Assembly: GCA_000507305.1 (NCBI GenBank)
Contig: DF241627.1
Span: 7,048-71,047, forward strand
Source: Breviolum minutum Mf 1.05b.01
Taxonomy: Eukaryota > Sar > Dinophyceae > Suessiales > Symbiodiniaceae
Direction of reading: 5' to 3'
Length of the DNA: 64,000 nucleotides
The notes beneath the pieces were generated by a model that did not search any database, had not been told where the DNA came from, and worked only from the letters and a program-made list of their open reading frames with translations. The position numbers and the translations under genes were made by a program. Below, one piece after another: positions 22,206 to 34,625 of the stretch (position 1 is its first letter; the number at the start of each line of letters is the position of its first letter).

Positions 22206-22475
22206 ATTGGATTCACTGCCAAGGGAGGTGTGATATGAAGACTGAGAAAGGCCACCCCAAAGTGTCATTGGCGCTTGCCGGATGTATGGTCAATCTGTCT
22301 TTTTTTTGATTTTGGATGTACAAGATGCCGGCCAGCAACATATTATACATTTTGCAACATGCAACATGCAGATTAAGTACGTTTACAACTGTTTTTTTGC
22401 TGGAAGCTCATATCACTGATATGACGGTCTGCACGGTAGCTTCTTATCGCTTTTCTCGTAGGTTCTAGGTGTGAC

Positions 22476-22597
22476 ACCTCTACCCTCCCTGAACAGCAAA
22501 AGCCCCTGAAAATCGATGGTTGGTTCAGATGATCCTTTCCTTTTGGGGGCCCGTTTCGGCCTATTCTTCAGGGGCAAACTTGCAGGGGTGTAAGTGA
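22476..22597. mobile_element. MITE family A copy
   Basis: Left end CTCCCTGAACAGCAAAAGCC, core TGGTTCAGATGATCCTTTCC, right end CAGGGGCAAACTTGCAGGGG. Confidence 0.6.
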
Positions 22598-23294
22598 CAA
22601 CACTTACGGTATTTCACCAGTTTGGAGGTGATCCAACAGAAACTCCTTTACCTGGACCTTCCTTTCGGGGTGCCAAATGGATGGGAGTTGGGGTGCCACC
22701 AATCAACCACCCCGAAAGGAAGGTGCTGGATTTGAGATAGTTATTCTTTTTCAAAAGGGTTTCCGATTGCACATGTGAAGCCTCTGAAAATAGGCACGGC
22801 CCGCAAAAAAGAGAGTAGATTCCCACGCCTCCATGTTTCATCATTTTTCAGGGAGATACCTTAAGACTTTAACATAGATACCCAAACTTTTACGCCATAT
22901 TTGCATCGAAGGAGAAATGCATGTTCCCCCAAGGAGCAACTTTTGGGTGTCCATTCGTTCAGGCTTTAGGGAGTGTGTATATCTTTTCTTTGTTCAAGCT
23001 GAATTTTTCACATTCTACCATGGGATTCATCACCGTTAATCACCAACCACCGAACAAGCAAATTCAAGATAGATACAATAGATATATTTTTCATTTTCTA
23101 TATCTAACTATAAATATATATCCAGGTACATATTTCAATACTTATCTCCCATTACTTTCATAATAATATATAGTATTATATATACACTGTATATGATGAC
23201 CCCTTCTATTTCTCCTTGTTTTTGCTGTTGTTGTTGTTTCCCCGGTTTCCTCCGGATCGGGTTTTTTCACCCCTTTTTTCGAAAGGACGGGCAG
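22598..23294. other. No gene seen
   Basis: AT-rich sequence with an inverted repeat around CCTTTCGGGGTGCCAA/CACCCCGAAAGGAAGG (about 22655-22725) and AT-rich simple sequence at 23085-23190. Confidence 0.5.
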
Positions 23295-23414
23295 AGCTCG
23301 GACGGCCTGACAGAAATGAATCCGGGTGTGCAAAAGAACTTCCGTTGGAAGGTGCCCGTCGACGGGGTCGGTCACGCAGTTGTGATGAGAGCTCCATATA
23401 TAAGCCTTTTTGCG
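23295..23414 (+). CDS. Candidate exon (SSDGLTEMNPGVQ)
   Basis: 120 bp, 40 whole codons, from GGGCAG to a TTTGCG|GTCAAA donor. It reads SSDGLTEMNPGVQKNFRWK and then VPVDGVGHAVVMRAPYISLF. It is GC-rich against AT-rich flanks. No domain is recognised, and the opposite strand is also open, so strand is not certain. A run of 16 G follows at 23464-23479. Confidence 0.4.
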
Positions 23415-24463
23415 GTCAAAGGAGTTCGCGACCGCCAAAAAACACGTTTGTTTTTCTTTTTTTGGGGGGGGGGGGGGGGCCTCCGATTTTTTTTCACCAA
23501 AAGTCTAGGTTGGTGAAATGATTTTCTCTTAAATTTGGCCAATATATATTTACATCCCCCCAAAAAAATGCACGAATTTGTCACCCTTTAAAAGGGACCA
23601 TGACTCAAAGGAAAATAGTCTTCCAACCAGCATTTTTCAGGGGATATGTTAGTTTTCGGGGGTCCCATAAAGATGGATCCCTATGGGCCAATAGTGGATG
23701 AGTCTTATTGATTGTTGGAAGATGTTGGAAGTATGAAGAAGCTGACTTGGGTACCTCTACCTCACACTAAAACTTAAGTGTTGCTGGTGGAAGGAAGATG
23801 TTTGTTGCCTAAAATATGATCCAAGATGTCAGTTGATTTTTTACAGATTTCCTCATGAATTGATTTGATGCTATCATTGGAATTTGCGATGGATGGTCGT
23901 AACATTCAAATGTAGGTAGATATATCAGTCCCATGGATCCTATCGGAATTGAAGATTCCCAGAAACATTTGGACTTCAATTTATTCCCGAGATTGATCCT
24001 TCACTCTGGAGCATGAGGTTCGAACGCTAATACGGATGCTAAATAAGCTTTCTTTTCAATCAAAAACGCAACCAATAAAAAAGCACATTGCCAAGCCCCA
24101 CAAGAATGCCTATATATTCTCTCCCTAGGGATCCTGGCTCACCGAACCTGAGAATGGTTTCATGGAACCTAAATTACCTTTCGTTTCGGAGGTGGTTGTT
24201 ATACACCCCAAATCATTTGACGTTCGGTGATTGGATCCCTAGAGTCTCAGCGATTCATTCAAGGTGGCACTCGTCACGGCTGGTATCATGATGATTGGTG
24301 CCGTGATGTTCTTGTCGGATCCTTGCCGTTCTCCCTTCAAATTCTTTTCGCGTTCCATCCAGCACCTTGGCGTTCAATATGCCGAAGTCTCCGTGGGAAT
24401 GGATGAAATTGGTTTGAAAGAGGGAATTGATATGAATTGATGAAACTTGCTGCAATAGGTGAT

Positions 24464-24574
24464 CTATAGTGGTGGTTTCACATATTTTTTTGTTTTCACC
24501 CCGAAGCTTGGGGAAGTGATCCCAATTGACTCATTAATATGTTTTCAAATTGGGTTGCTTCAACCACCAACTAA
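24464..24574. mobile_element. MITE family B copy
   Basis: GTGGTGGTTTCACATATTTT at the left, TTCAACCACCAACTAAT at the right, with the shared interior. Confidence 0.75.
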
Positions 24575-24925
24575 TGATGTTTTAATTCTTCATCCCTTGT
24601 TTGGGTTAACGGTTAACAACAAAAGGGAATTTGGAGTCATGAATTTTGCATACAAATTCCCAGGAGAAAACCCCAAAAAAGATACGACATTTGTTGTTGC
24701 AGGGGATTTGTCCCTAGGATGCTTCAATGAAATGTTCATGAATCAACCTTTCCAAAATGTAAAATTACATGAACCCCCATGTGTTTTTTTTAAAAACATC
24801 TTCTTTGAGGTGAAACTTGTATCTTCAAAAAAACAACAGCATGATGATGAAACACTTCTCAAGAGAATCCCGCTGCCTCTTCTTGGTCGGAAGATTTGAA
24901 GCAACAACAAAAAAATACCCCCTGG

Positions 24926-25011
24926 AAGTTTAACATAGCCCCTGAAAATGGATGGTTGGAAGATGAGTTTCCTTTAGGGATTCCCTATTTTCAGGGGCTA
25001 TGTTAAACTTT
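24926..25011. mobile_element. MITE family A-type hairpin (AAGTTTAACATAGC)
   Basis: AAGTTTAACATAGCCCCTGA and its reverse complement flank a GGATGGTTGGAAGATGAGTT core; it is 86 bp with nearly perfect arms. A run of about 10 G follows. Confidence 0.85.
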
Positions 25012-25350
25012 GGGGGGGGGGTAAACATCAGTTTTGAGGGGAGCGATTTGAACCGCAGCAAAACCACATGATTTGGTTGGAGGTTGGAGCTCAAAGGCTC
25101 CAACAAAAATCAACAAATTCATCCATGATTACAGTCCTTTTTCTTCGTGTTTTTCCTAAATTTGCCTTTTTTTGTTGGAACAAGACATGTTTTTTTGAGT
25201 TTTTTTTTTGAAGGTCGGGTGGTTGGTGGTGTTGATATGTTATATTTGATTCGTTTTGTTGTTTCCATCGCATTTTTGCAGGGTTTGTAACTACAAGAAG
25301 GTGGACAAAAAACTCCTCCCTGGGTAATTCAAATTCCTATCCATTACACC

Positions 25351-25448
25351 GTAGTGAAAGTAGATGGCGCAACTCCCAATTGGTGGCTTAGTAAGGGGCT
25401 ATGATAAACCAATACATGGGAGCTGCACCATCTACTTTCCAGGTGGTA
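25351..25448. mobile_element. MITE family D (GAAAGTAGATGG type)
   Basis: GAAAGTAGATGGCGC and GCACCATCTACTTTC are inverted ends; a diverged copy lies at 60631-60738. Confidence 0.75.
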
Positions 25449-25479
25449 TAACATGTTTGACTTTTTTGGATCCCTTGAG

Positions 25480-25573
25480 GCTCACAGAGGAACAGCAATT
25501 GGAAGCAGCCTCACGTCACTTGAAGTCGGTGCAATCGCGTGCGGATGCTGACAAGTCTCATGGCAAAATCAAG
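25480..25573 (+). CDS. Candidate exon (LTEEQQLEAASRHLK)
   Basis: 94 bp between CTTGAG and AAG|GTTTTT. It reads LTEEQQLEAASRHLKSVQ and then SRADADKSHGKIK, entering with two carried bases and leaving in phase 0. It is charged and helical, with a composition typical of a real exon. Function unknown. Confidence 0.5.
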
Positions 25574-25955
25574 GTTTTTTCCCTAAGGAAATAGGTGTCT
25601 TGTTGGGGGTACCTTCCCACCCACGATGCCAGTGAAATAATATATTATATATATATATACATATATAATCTGTTGATTTTTATGAAGGGCCCCCTTATAA
25701 ACCTTCATTTTCCACTGTTAGTGGGCCGAGGATAATTGCAAGGTGTCCTTAATAGAGTCTTACTAAGGGATCATGGTGCGTAATAATCTAACGGCCTGAT
25801 TTCCTGACACGTTGGCATTGGGTGTGTGTGCCCTTAGATTTCCCATGATGCTGGTGGTGGTTGTGACAAGATTCGTGATTCGTCATGGAATGCGAGAACA
25901 CATTTTTTTGACACTCGTAAATGGGCGCGCCACAAATTAGAAGATACAACCCCAG

Positions 25956-26054
25956 CTGGGTGGTGGTTTCAAATATTTTTATTTTCACCCCTACTTGGGG
26001 AAATGATCCAAGTTGACTAATATTTTTAAGATGGGTTGGTTCAACCACCAAATA
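25956..26054. mobile_element. MITE family B copy
   Basis: GGGTGGTGGTTTCAAATATT at the left and GGTTGGTTCAACCACCAAAT at the right. Confidence 0.75.
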
Positions 26055-27393
26055 GCCAGAGTCGTACGTTTATGGTTGCCTGCGTTTAGTGTTTATAGAC
26101 TAAGAATCATCCTCTAATGATGCTGGCCCTGGCTCTCAGTGTTGTTCATCCACTTCTGCCGTTTGCCATTCATTCACGGGGTAACCCCCCTGTGTGGAAT
26201 ATGTATATAGAAGGACCTGAAAGGAAGCTCTGAACCAATCGAATTTGGGAGACGATAGTTTGAATTTTGCAATAGCAGCAGCAACACATAAAACAACATG
26301 GCATATTACAAGAACACTGACCAATGCGAGTGTGAAAGCCTGTGCCCCATCTTTTTGTTGGATGAAATGAATGACCCCTCAAAGCAACTCATCTGAAAAC
26401 ATGTCAAACCACAGTCTGATTTGGGCTTAAACATCTTTCCAAATCACCAAGACACCAATGTTTTGAGATTTCATGTGAAGATGCATGAATTATAAATACC
26501 CAGACTGTCGAACGACTAAAACATTCTAGTACAATTGGGTCCTTGGATTGTTTTTTGGTGCTTCAACCAAATAAAAAGGTACTTGAACGACGATTTTTTT
26601 CAAATCAAGTATGCCTATATCATGTCGATTTTACCCAAACTTCTGCACCAGTCGATATAATTACTGGTTGGCCGGAATTTGCTATCAATGTTGGGGCCTG
26701 CCGAAACCCTGTAGCAGTGGGAAAATCGTGCTCACTATCTTTACCAAGTAATCTGTACTTATCAACCTTCGTTATTCACTGAAGATGGTGAAGATTTGTC
26801 CCCTTAAGAGACCCTGCCCGTTGGTAGTCATCTCTTAAAGTAAGTAGTTAGGAACCATAGTTAGTAAGTCCAGGCCCTATGGTAGGCTTGTTCCCCTTCC
26901 AAATGGCCTTTTCATGGCTTATGAATGGTGGGTACCGATCACATACTGGGATGATCCTCCAAGCAGTACTCGACTTTTCACATGGTCCCGCCCTCCCCCG
27001 GAGCCCTAAGGATGGTGGCACAAGCGATGCACAAGGCGAGAGATGGATTCAGCATGGCGATGTGTCTCTTCACTCTATTGAGGCATAATATATTTAGTGT
27101 AAAATATGTCATATTATATATATTTTTCTATGTGCAATGCAGTATGTTTTTCGAAGTGTTCGAGGTTATTGACCATCATCATTTGTTTTCAAAGTTTTCA
27201 AGCTTCTGTCCGGTTGGCTATCACTTTGATCTTTTTCAGCATGAATTTGATGCTTCAGTTTTTCCGCGGTTTGAAAACATGAACCATCATGGGAAAAACA
27301 TGTGTGTAAATGGGTCTAAAGCTCCCATTTCATCATCTTGCATTAGGGGATAGACTCATCAAGCCAATACAATTAGTAGGGGTTTATAAGTTC

Positions 27394-27502
27394 TGGGTGG
27401 TTGGTTTCAAATATGTTTGTAATGTTGATCCCTATTTGGGGAAGATTTCCAATTTGACTCGACTATACAATATCTTTCAGATGGGTTGAAAACACCAACC
27501 AG
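27394..27502. mobile_element. MITE family B copy
   Basis: TGGGTGGTTGGTTTCAAATA at the left and ATGGGTTGAAAACACCAACC at the right. Confidence 0.7.
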
Positions 27503-28189
27503 TATTCATATACCCATTAAAAGGATTCCCGTCATAAAACCTGGTATGACCATCCCCAATTAGTAAGGAGTTCAGAAAGACCAAAAGGCACACAGAGATT
27601 CTTGAGTTGACCAAGTAACAACCAGTGCTTTTTTGAAAGTTGGTGCTAGGTGTTGAGTCCAGAGTCCATTGTTTTTTTCATCGTGAAGTTTGTTTAGTTT
27701 CCGTGATTTTTACGGATTCAAGGGACCCATGGCATGGGATGAAAATTGCCATTAAACCACCATCACCGTGATGCAGAGTTCTTGCGACCTCCCGAAATGC
27801 TTAGAGGGAAAAAACCATGGACCAAACTTTCCCGTAAACCGCAAAACATGTTCGGAGTTAAGACTTTGTTTGAAAAACCAGGTTGCAATTTTGGTAAATT
27901 TGTGAGACCAATTTGAGTGAGGTAAAGAGGACATTTAACCATTTAAACTTCAACATGTGAATCCTGTAGGGGTCATGTCGATGTGGAATCTTTCAACGTT
28001 TTTCGGCCTGGTGAAGTTCCTGTGTTCATGATTTTTTGTGCAAAAAACAATGGGTGGAACAAAACAGCCACCAAAACGTTGTCCTCGTTGGGTGCGGGTT
28101 GTTGTGAACATTATCTTAGGGGCGGAGGTTGCCAGAAGTGAGATTCCTCAATGGGGAATTGGTGCCCTTGCCAATCTGAGATTGGCAAG
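27503..28189. other. No gene seen
   Basis: AT-rich sequence. A GC-richer block at 28060-28180 (LGAEVARSEIPQWGIGALAN) could be an exon, but splice borders are not clear. Confidence 0.4.
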
Positions 28190-28302
28190 CTTCCCTGAAA
28201 CTAACTGCCAAAAGCCCCTGAAAATAGGTTGGGCCCCAAAAGGAAACTACAAGTAGTATTCCAACCATCCATTTTCAGGTGTTTTTTGCTGTTCGTCAGA
28301 GG
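28190..28302. mobile_element. MITE family A copy
   Basis: CTTCCCTGAAACTAACTGCC at the left; CCAACCATCCATTTTCAGG at the right in inverted orientation. Confidence 0.6.
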
Positions 28303-28630
28303 GTAAGCTTCCCTCAGAATCAAGCCAGCGAGTTTACTTAGCCTGAACATTCCAAAGCTTGGAAGACGAAAACTTTCATTTTGGGAGTGTAAGACAACTT
28401 GGAGATACGTTGCTTTTTGCCCCAAAAGTTGCTGAAAAATGTGTCATGAGAAAAAGACCTGACATTTGTGGAAGACGTATCCATCATAATATCATAGCAT
28501 GTATACATTTACATGGTATAGCTATTGGCTTGTATCACCCTTGGTGATGTGGCAGGCAAAGGAAGAGCGTATGGAGAATCTCGAGCGGCATATTAGAAGC
28601 TGTATGATTTTTGAATCCGTATGTATATTG

Positions 28631-28692
28631 GTTGTGGTCGTTGTGGTCGTTGTGGTCGTTGTGGTCGTTGTTGTTGTTGTTGTTGTTGTTGT
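28631..28692. repeat. GTTGTGGTC array grading into (GTT)n
   Basis: Four 9 bp units GTTGTGGTC followed by about eight GTT units; a compound microsatellite. Confidence 0.9.
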
Positions 28693-29371
28693 AGGTCATT
28701 GCCAATAGCACCTTGTCTCTTCCCCCTACATATACCAAGCATTCACGTTCATTCGCATATAATTTGGCCAAGCCAATTTCTGTCACCAGTGCGAATCGCA
28801 ACGCCGATTCGTGTAGGATGTGGGAATCCCGGCACAAATGCCCTTATTGCAGGAAATAGTAAATTTGAAATAGGATCAACTTCAGATACTATTTGATTTA
28901 CACGTTGTAGATGCAAAAACAAATGTTTCCATATTGTGTGTGTGTCAGGTAATTTTTGGAAGACCTCTCAACAATTCCAGATGTTTTGATCTTTGAAAAA
29001 GGTCAAATCAAAGGCCGAAAGCCAATTTGATTGGATCTTCATTTGGTTGGGGTTCATTTCCCAACCAAAAAAAAGATGTGTTGTGTGCTAAACCTGTGAA
29101 TCTCTGGGCGTTTTTTTCTCCCTACAAAGCTAACATGACAATGAAAAAAACCAACAGTTTGGAGATGTATTTGTACTGTATATCTCCCATTAAAACATGT
29201 GTTTTTTTCCCATTTTCATGTGGAAGTTGTTTCGGGTTTTGTTTACCAGTGAGGCAACCAACCGTTCCGTGCATCCTTCCTTGAAAAAAAAAACCGTCAC
29301 CTTGAGGCAGCATAAGTTGCATAAATTGGCCGTGCCACCGATGATGCGAACCTTGGCTGTTTTTTTTCAGT

Positions 29372-29487
29372 TTCCCATTCCCATACCATCCATGTATGGT
29401 ATATTTACCTATATTTGGTTGTTTCTTAAGGTGAAATATGGAAAACGTAGGTAAATATACCGTACATGGATCCTATGGGATTGGGAA
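29372..29487. mobile_element. MITE family E (GTATATTTACCTA hairpin)
   Basis: About 40 bp arms: TTCCCATTCCCATACCATCC...GTATATTTACCTA, with an inverted partner ending CCTATGGGATTGGGAA. Confidence 0.85.
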
Positions 29488-29607
29488 GTTGGAAGTAACA
29501 GCAGTTTTTGTCCCCTGAAAAACTGAGTCTATCCTAATTACTCCCATTTGATCATCCCTGCATTAGGGGATAAACTCATTAAAGCCAATAGTAGGGGCTT
29601 TATATAT

Positions 29608-29724
29608 TCTGGGTGGTTGGCAACTCAAACATTTTTGGAATGTTCATCCCGAAAATTGGGGAAGTGATCCAATTTAATTTGACGAGCACATTTTTCAGAT
29701 GGGTTGTTCCCAACCACCAACTAG
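29608..29724. mobile_element. MITE family B copy
   Basis: GGGTGGTTGGCAACTCAAAC at the left and TTCCCAACCACCAACTAG at the right. Confidence 0.7.
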
Positions 29725-29829
29725 ATGGATGCGAAATATGAGACGATCCGGCTTTTCCTTTTGGGATGGGATTTTTTGGGCAAATTTTCAGACAGCGAAC
29801 TGTGAAACTTCCGGGGAGTAATCTATACT

Positions 29830-31034
29830 GGGATGTCCGTGGTACTTAGCAAATGGATTACAACCCCTTTATAAGTAGGTTATAAGTCCCCTAAGTCGGT
29901 TATAAACCAACTTACTAACTATAGTTACTAAATTCCATGGACACTCTAGTAGTTTCCAAAAAACCAGTCCCAGAAAGCCGCTTGGGGAGACCCACCTTGG
30001 CATGATGATTTTTTTGTTTGGTCAAATGTGAAACGCCGCGATATATTGTTGGGGCGGCCGTTTGGGAATTTCCCCTTAAACGGTGGTGATTGTAAGGGAA
30101 GTCTTCCCCAAAAATTTGCCTTAATTCAGGTTCAGGAATTCTTGTAAGTTGTCCGGATACGGTCCAACTGGATTGAAATCACCAGATAGCAATAGCTAGC
30201 CGAATATGTTTTCATGGTTATTGTTGCGTTTGCAATGCTTGCAATGTTTTCCGCTTTTTAACTTCAGCCTTTTTCATCTTCCCACCTTTGGTGGCAAGAT
30301 TTCAGAAGTGTGTTGGATTGAAACCACCATGTAACACATTTGTGACTGCACATTTGAAGCTTTAATCTCCCAATAAAATGCCTCCCATATTGAAATTTCA
30401 CATGTGACATTTAATTATGCTTTCTCTTTTTTGGGGGGGTCGGGTTGAGGAGTTTTTTTAAAAATCTTCCCTGGAAGCAGCCTTCGCACCCGTGAAACTC
30501 CAAGTTAAGCAGCTGAAGCTCAATATACAGCTGAGGTCATATGCTTGGACAGGAAACCCCTATCCTTGGTGATTTTTTCCATGCAGAGATGCTTGGCGTG
30601 TTTCTTTTAACAACAAGATGTGTGTTTTTTTAGGTTTCACCGTGAAAACACGGGATTTCTGGGGGGGGAAGGCTGATTGGAATTGAGTACACCCCACGAA
30701 ATTGGACATGGATACCAAAAAAGATGCTTTGGAAAGGGATTGAAAGAGTAACTCCTTTACGGTATGGCTATTGTGGGTATCTCTATGTTAAACCTTAAGG
30801 GGAGTTGTAGTTGAACTCCCTTCAAACTATGGCCATGTTGGGTACTTCTACCTCAAACTTCAGGGGAGTAGGCGTTTTTTGGTTGTTTGATCTGGCTTGA
30901 ACGATGATAAAAAAACCCACTGCCCTTTGGATTTCCCATTGTATGTTTGTATTAATGGATGAGGGGACGTGAGTTTTTTGTTGAGGGACAGGGTGTTCTC
31001 GGAAACCCAGGGCTGGTTTTTCGTATCAACTGAG
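29830..31034. other. No gene seen
   Basis: Contains a decayed hairpin of TTATAAGTAGG/GGTTATAAACC type at 29836-29942 and two copies of a TCTACCTCAAACTT-like motif near 30780-30865; otherwise AT-rich sequence. Confidence 0.5.
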
Positions 31035-31103
31035 CAGTCGTTTTACGGAGGATTTAGCCGGAAGCCGGCTGACATTGAGGGACTGCACGTCCTTCACTTG
31101 CTA
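31035..31103 (+). CDS. Candidate exon (QSFYGGFSRKPADIEG)
   Basis: 69 bp, 23 codons, between ACTGAG and CTA|GTTTCT: QSFYGGFSRKPADIEGLHVL then HLL. It is GC-richer than the flanks. The evidence is weak because borders rest on AG and GT alone. Confidence 0.3.
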
Positions 31104-31126
31104 GTTTCTTCCATCAATCTGATCAA

Positions 31127-31244
31127 ATCCCATAGGATCCATATAGTACTAGTAACTAAGTTACTAGTATGGTATATTTGCCTACATTTGGTTGATTTTT
31201 ATGGTAAATGTAGGTAAATATACCATACATGGATCCTATGGGAA
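31127..31244. mobile_element. MITE family E with internal palindrome
   Basis: Arms CCCATAGGATCCATA...GTATATTTGCCTACATTT pair with AAATGTAGGTAAATATAC...GGATCCTATGGG. A CTAGTAACT-AAGTTACTAG palindrome is inserted in the left arm. Confidence 0.8.
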
Positions 31245-31668
31245 TTATAGCAACCTCACAGCACCTCAAAAGGTAGCTGAGGAAGGGAAATATTCTTAAT
31301 TTCAAGAACATCTAGATTGGTGAAATACTATGATTTGGCCAGATCAATGGTCTAACATGATCCTGAACCATTTGAACTGTGAGCATAGCTTAAAGCAGGC
31401 TTCTATTTGTTTATGTTGTTTAAAGGCTAGGCAGCTAGACTTATAGTCCTACCTACAGGACCTACGTATGTCCGTTGATTCTGGAACATTCAAAGGTGAA
31501 TGGCCAAGTTCAACATGGTATTCGTGCATGACACTCTGAACAACTACCAATCTAACGCACCTGTTTTTTTTACCCGTTACTGAAATATGTTGTTGCGGTA
31601 TTTTCCCTTCCGACTTTTTTGCCTTCCCAAAATTCGTCCAATTCCATACACAGACAAATCTCTTTCAG

Positions 31669-31764
31669 GAAACTGGCGGTGAAAGCACGCAAGTCGGAGG
31701 CTGCGGACATCAAGTGGACGGCCGAAGAGATGCTTGGACAGCCGTCAACGGCAACGTTCCGGAG
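31669..31764 (+). CDS. Candidate exon (KLAVKARKSEAADIK)
   Basis: 96 bp with strong borders, TCTCTTTCAG before and CGGAG|GTTCAC after. It reads KLAVKARKSEAADIKWTAEE and then MLGQPSTATFR. It enters and leaves with two carried bases. Base composition and the pyrimidine tract make this one of the clearest exons of the region. Function unknown; it may belong to the same gene as the exon at 25480. Confidence 0.6.
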
Positions 31765-32920
31765 GTTCACCTAAAATGGAGGAATCCTCACCTCCCCTGT
31801 TTTTATGCTGTATGGATACGGCTTAGTGATAAGGGAGTTTTCCCACCCTTGGCCTTAGAATCGGTTCAGTTTTTCTCCAGTTTAAGATACCTGAAATGTT
31901 TTGGTGAAGGTGGGTTAATTTGAATTGAATCACCACCCAGCTTTGTTCCTAAAATTGTCACACCAAAAGTATGCCTCGAAAACACATCAACCCTACGATA
32001 TCGAGGGCATGTTATTTTGGTTTTGATGAGACATTTTTTTCAGGATGGGTTTGGGTTGGTTTGGTTCGTCATTGAAAATGCATGAACATGATTGAAACAC
32101 TTCTACACAACGGTAGGAAATTGTCCTGGGTCGGGAAATCTTGCTGTTTGTTCTTTTTTTCTTGAGAGACCTGACAAAAAATGGTAGGAAGCTTGAGTTT
32201 GTGCTATTTTTTATTATTTTTATTGCATGTTGCCCATTTTTTTGTGAAGTTCTGGGGGAAAGATGTCATACCCCCGAAAACTAACGGCTGGATACCCTTT
32301 AAAGGATGGGCCTTGGAAAGCCGGTGGGAACTTCCCTTTAAAAGGAAATGGCCATTTTTTGGTATCTTTTTCCGTTAGGATTTCTGGGGTCCGAATTTCA
32401 CTCAGGAGAGCTAAATACTGGGGAGGAAACAAAGTTGCAGACGCACGTCCCTTGGTGAATTAGACAGCTCGCTGGAGGGCCGGAGAGTTCTTACGCAGCA
32501 CAGTGATTTGGTGTTTTTTCGAAAAGAAAATAGTCAGTTTGCAACTGGATTGGTTTTTTCCCTCCATGGATTTTGTTTTTCAGTTGATTGAAACATATAT
32601 GGATTTGATGAATTTAAATATAAGGGATAATTATATAACATTACATAGTTTAATGATTCGTTTTCCGAAACAGGAATACTTATTGTTGAATGAATCCTTG
32701 ATTTGGGTGGCACTGGGGATTGGGATTGTATTTCTACTTGGGGGGTGTATGAATTCATGTAGGATTTCCCAAAAACCACATGTTGGTGATGAGAATCTGG
32801 CAGTTATTTAGAAACACCCCAAGGATTTTTCTCCACAATTGAATCTATAGTGAGGTATTCAATTCGCATGATTTAGATGTCCACAACCTTTGGGGAAGAG
32901 GCTTCTTATCTTGGATTTGT

Positions 32921-33027
32921 TTACTCCCCGAAAAACTAACATGTCCCCGGAGAACCAATGGTTGGAAGATGTTTTTCCTTTTTAAATAGTCCCTTTTTAG
33001 GGGACATGTTAGTTTTCGGGGGTGTAA
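32921..33027. mobile_element. MITE family A-type hairpin (CCCCGAAAACTAACATG)
   Basis: TTACTCCCCGAAAAACTAAC...ATGTCCCC pairs with GGGGACATGTTAGTTTTCGG...TGTAA around a CCAATGGTTGGAAGATG core. Confidence 0.85.
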
Positions 33028-33364
33028 TTTAAGGTGATTTTTTACCTTATACCATGGTAAATCACCCTTGAACCACCATTTGGGAGAACATGTTGTTTAC
33101 TTGTGCAAGGATCAAACAAGCAAATCCAAGCATATAAAGTCCCACAATTGCCCATCACAAATTGGGATGAATATTGTAGTCACCTCCAATTTTCTCTTTG
33201 CTTGTTTCTGTTGAGAGCAATATGGCAATATGTATAGATATGTCACGTCCAGAAAAAACTTGGTCAAGTGGAAAAAGGAAGGAGCTTTAGCCTATTGGAG
33301 AATGGACATTTTCCAGCTTTTCCTTCTATTGATTGGGAGAATATGATTAAAACCCACCCTGGAG

Positions 33365-33421
33365 GCAATTTCCGCCAAGCTTTCTGTGTCTTCAACGTGG
33401 CAGAGACCGTGGACAGCTTGG
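33365..33421 (+). CDS. Exon of the Cys-flanked module gene (CVFNVAETVDSL)
   Basis: 57 bp between CTGGAG and a CTTGG|GTGGTA donor, reading NFRQAFCVFNVAETVDSL. The C-x-x-NV-x-x-TVDSL pattern recurs in a large dinoflagellate protein family I recall, in which each exon codes one Cys-bounded helical segment. The acceptor is approximate. Confidence 0.45.
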
Positions 33422-33550
33422 GTGGTACTGGTGTGGATATCGATGGTATCGTCGCATGGCCAAGAAAAAAATCTGGTTCTGGGTGGGTCAGGGTAGTAGA
33501 AGGGGACTTTGATTCATCCAAAACGGATCAAAACGCATGTTTACCACAGC

Positions 33551-33648
33551 GAAGGTTAACAGTTCGCCCCCGAAAATTTACCGGGTTCGAAAAGGAAGCC
33601 GGATCGTCTTCCAACCATTATTTTTACGGGGCGAACTGTTAAACTTCG
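33551..33648. mobile_element. MITE-like hairpin (GTTAACAGTTCGCCCC)
   Basis: GAAGGTTAACAGTTCGCCCC pairs with GGGGCGAACTGTTAAACTTC; another copy is at 62961-63057. Confidence 0.85.
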
Positions 33649-34490
33649 CTTCGGTGTTTGACGCTTAAGTAAACAATCAAGTCCAAATTTGTCAGCTTCG
33701 CTGCCTACCTCCTTGAGAAAACAACAGTTCGCACCTTTTTCTAGAGAGGAGTTTGGCATTTTGGAAGATGAATGAAGATGAGAAGTGTTTGGGTTCCTTT
33801 CGTGACAGTTTTCAGACATGAGATTCCACATGCTTTTGTTTTGCAAACCGAAAAACAACGGAAGATTTGCTCACTTTTGAGTCGATGATGTTCCTGTTCC
33901 CAAGGTGGGAGATACGTATGGATATTTTAGTTTTGTGGAGGGTAATATCTGCCCTCAGCCCCAACAAGACTAGACTAGCTCAAAGAACTGTCTCCTGTTG
34001 AGTTGCATTGGTGTTTTATCTAGGACTTGCTGGTACAACCTGTGTGGGTTGCGGGTTGCCCTAGGAAAGCAAATGTACAGAGTAATTATACTTCAAGACA
34101 AGGCAACATTACCCAAAACAAATTATACTGCAAGACAAGGCAACATTACCCAAAGCAAGTGTATGGCCCTTTTGTTCTAGTAACTCTCATTTGGGGCGGT
34201 AGAGGGTAGTATTCTCCACAAGAATAACCAATATCTGACCTGAAAGGAATAAAAACATCTTCAAATATACCAAATGGTCAAGTAATATTTACAATTACAC
34301 TTCTACATAACTATGAATACGCACATATATATTTTTATTTACACATACATCTATATCTACATTGTACAAATTCTTATTAAATATGCATCGCCCTCAACAA
34401 CATTGAAAGAAGAGGCCAAGGCCTTTTACAAAAAGCACTTTTTGGTCACTTTTCACCCCCCTCCCCACGGCCGCTACTTGTTTCATCGAG

Positions 34491-34625
34491 GTGCACACCT
34501 GCCCAGAGCCCCGCGACGACATTTCGGAGTTCGCTTGTTCCGTAAATGCGGAAACCTTGGCTGAAATGGTGGGCTCCGCAGCCACGTGGCTCTCCAGTGC
34601 GGTGTCTTCATGTGCCTTGGGCCTT
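34491..34625 (+). CDS. Exon of the Cys-flanked module gene (CSVNAETLAEMVGSAA)
   Basis: 135 bp, 45 whole codons, from ATCGAG to a GGCCTT|GTGGGC donor. It reads VHTCPEPRDDISEFACSVNA and then ETLAEMVGSAATWLSSAVSS, CALGL. Two Cys bound an Ala/Ser-rich helix of about 25 residues, the hallmark of the family. Such proteins are probably secreted or surface-associated; that is inference. GC content is about 60% against AT-rich flanks. Confidence 0.6.

Noticed and set aside
24459-24899. 146-codon plus-strand ORF
   Set aside because: It starts inside a family B MITE and continues in AT-rich sequence with no coding signature.
27180-27350. Open plus-strand frame at 26982-27353
   Set aside because: Composition is AT-rich like the flanks and there are no clear splice borders; the GC-richer part at 26990-27070 is too ambiguous to call.
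34313-34400. ATG-led frame of Ile/Tyr repeats
   Set aside because: It is the translation of an AT-rich simple repeat.
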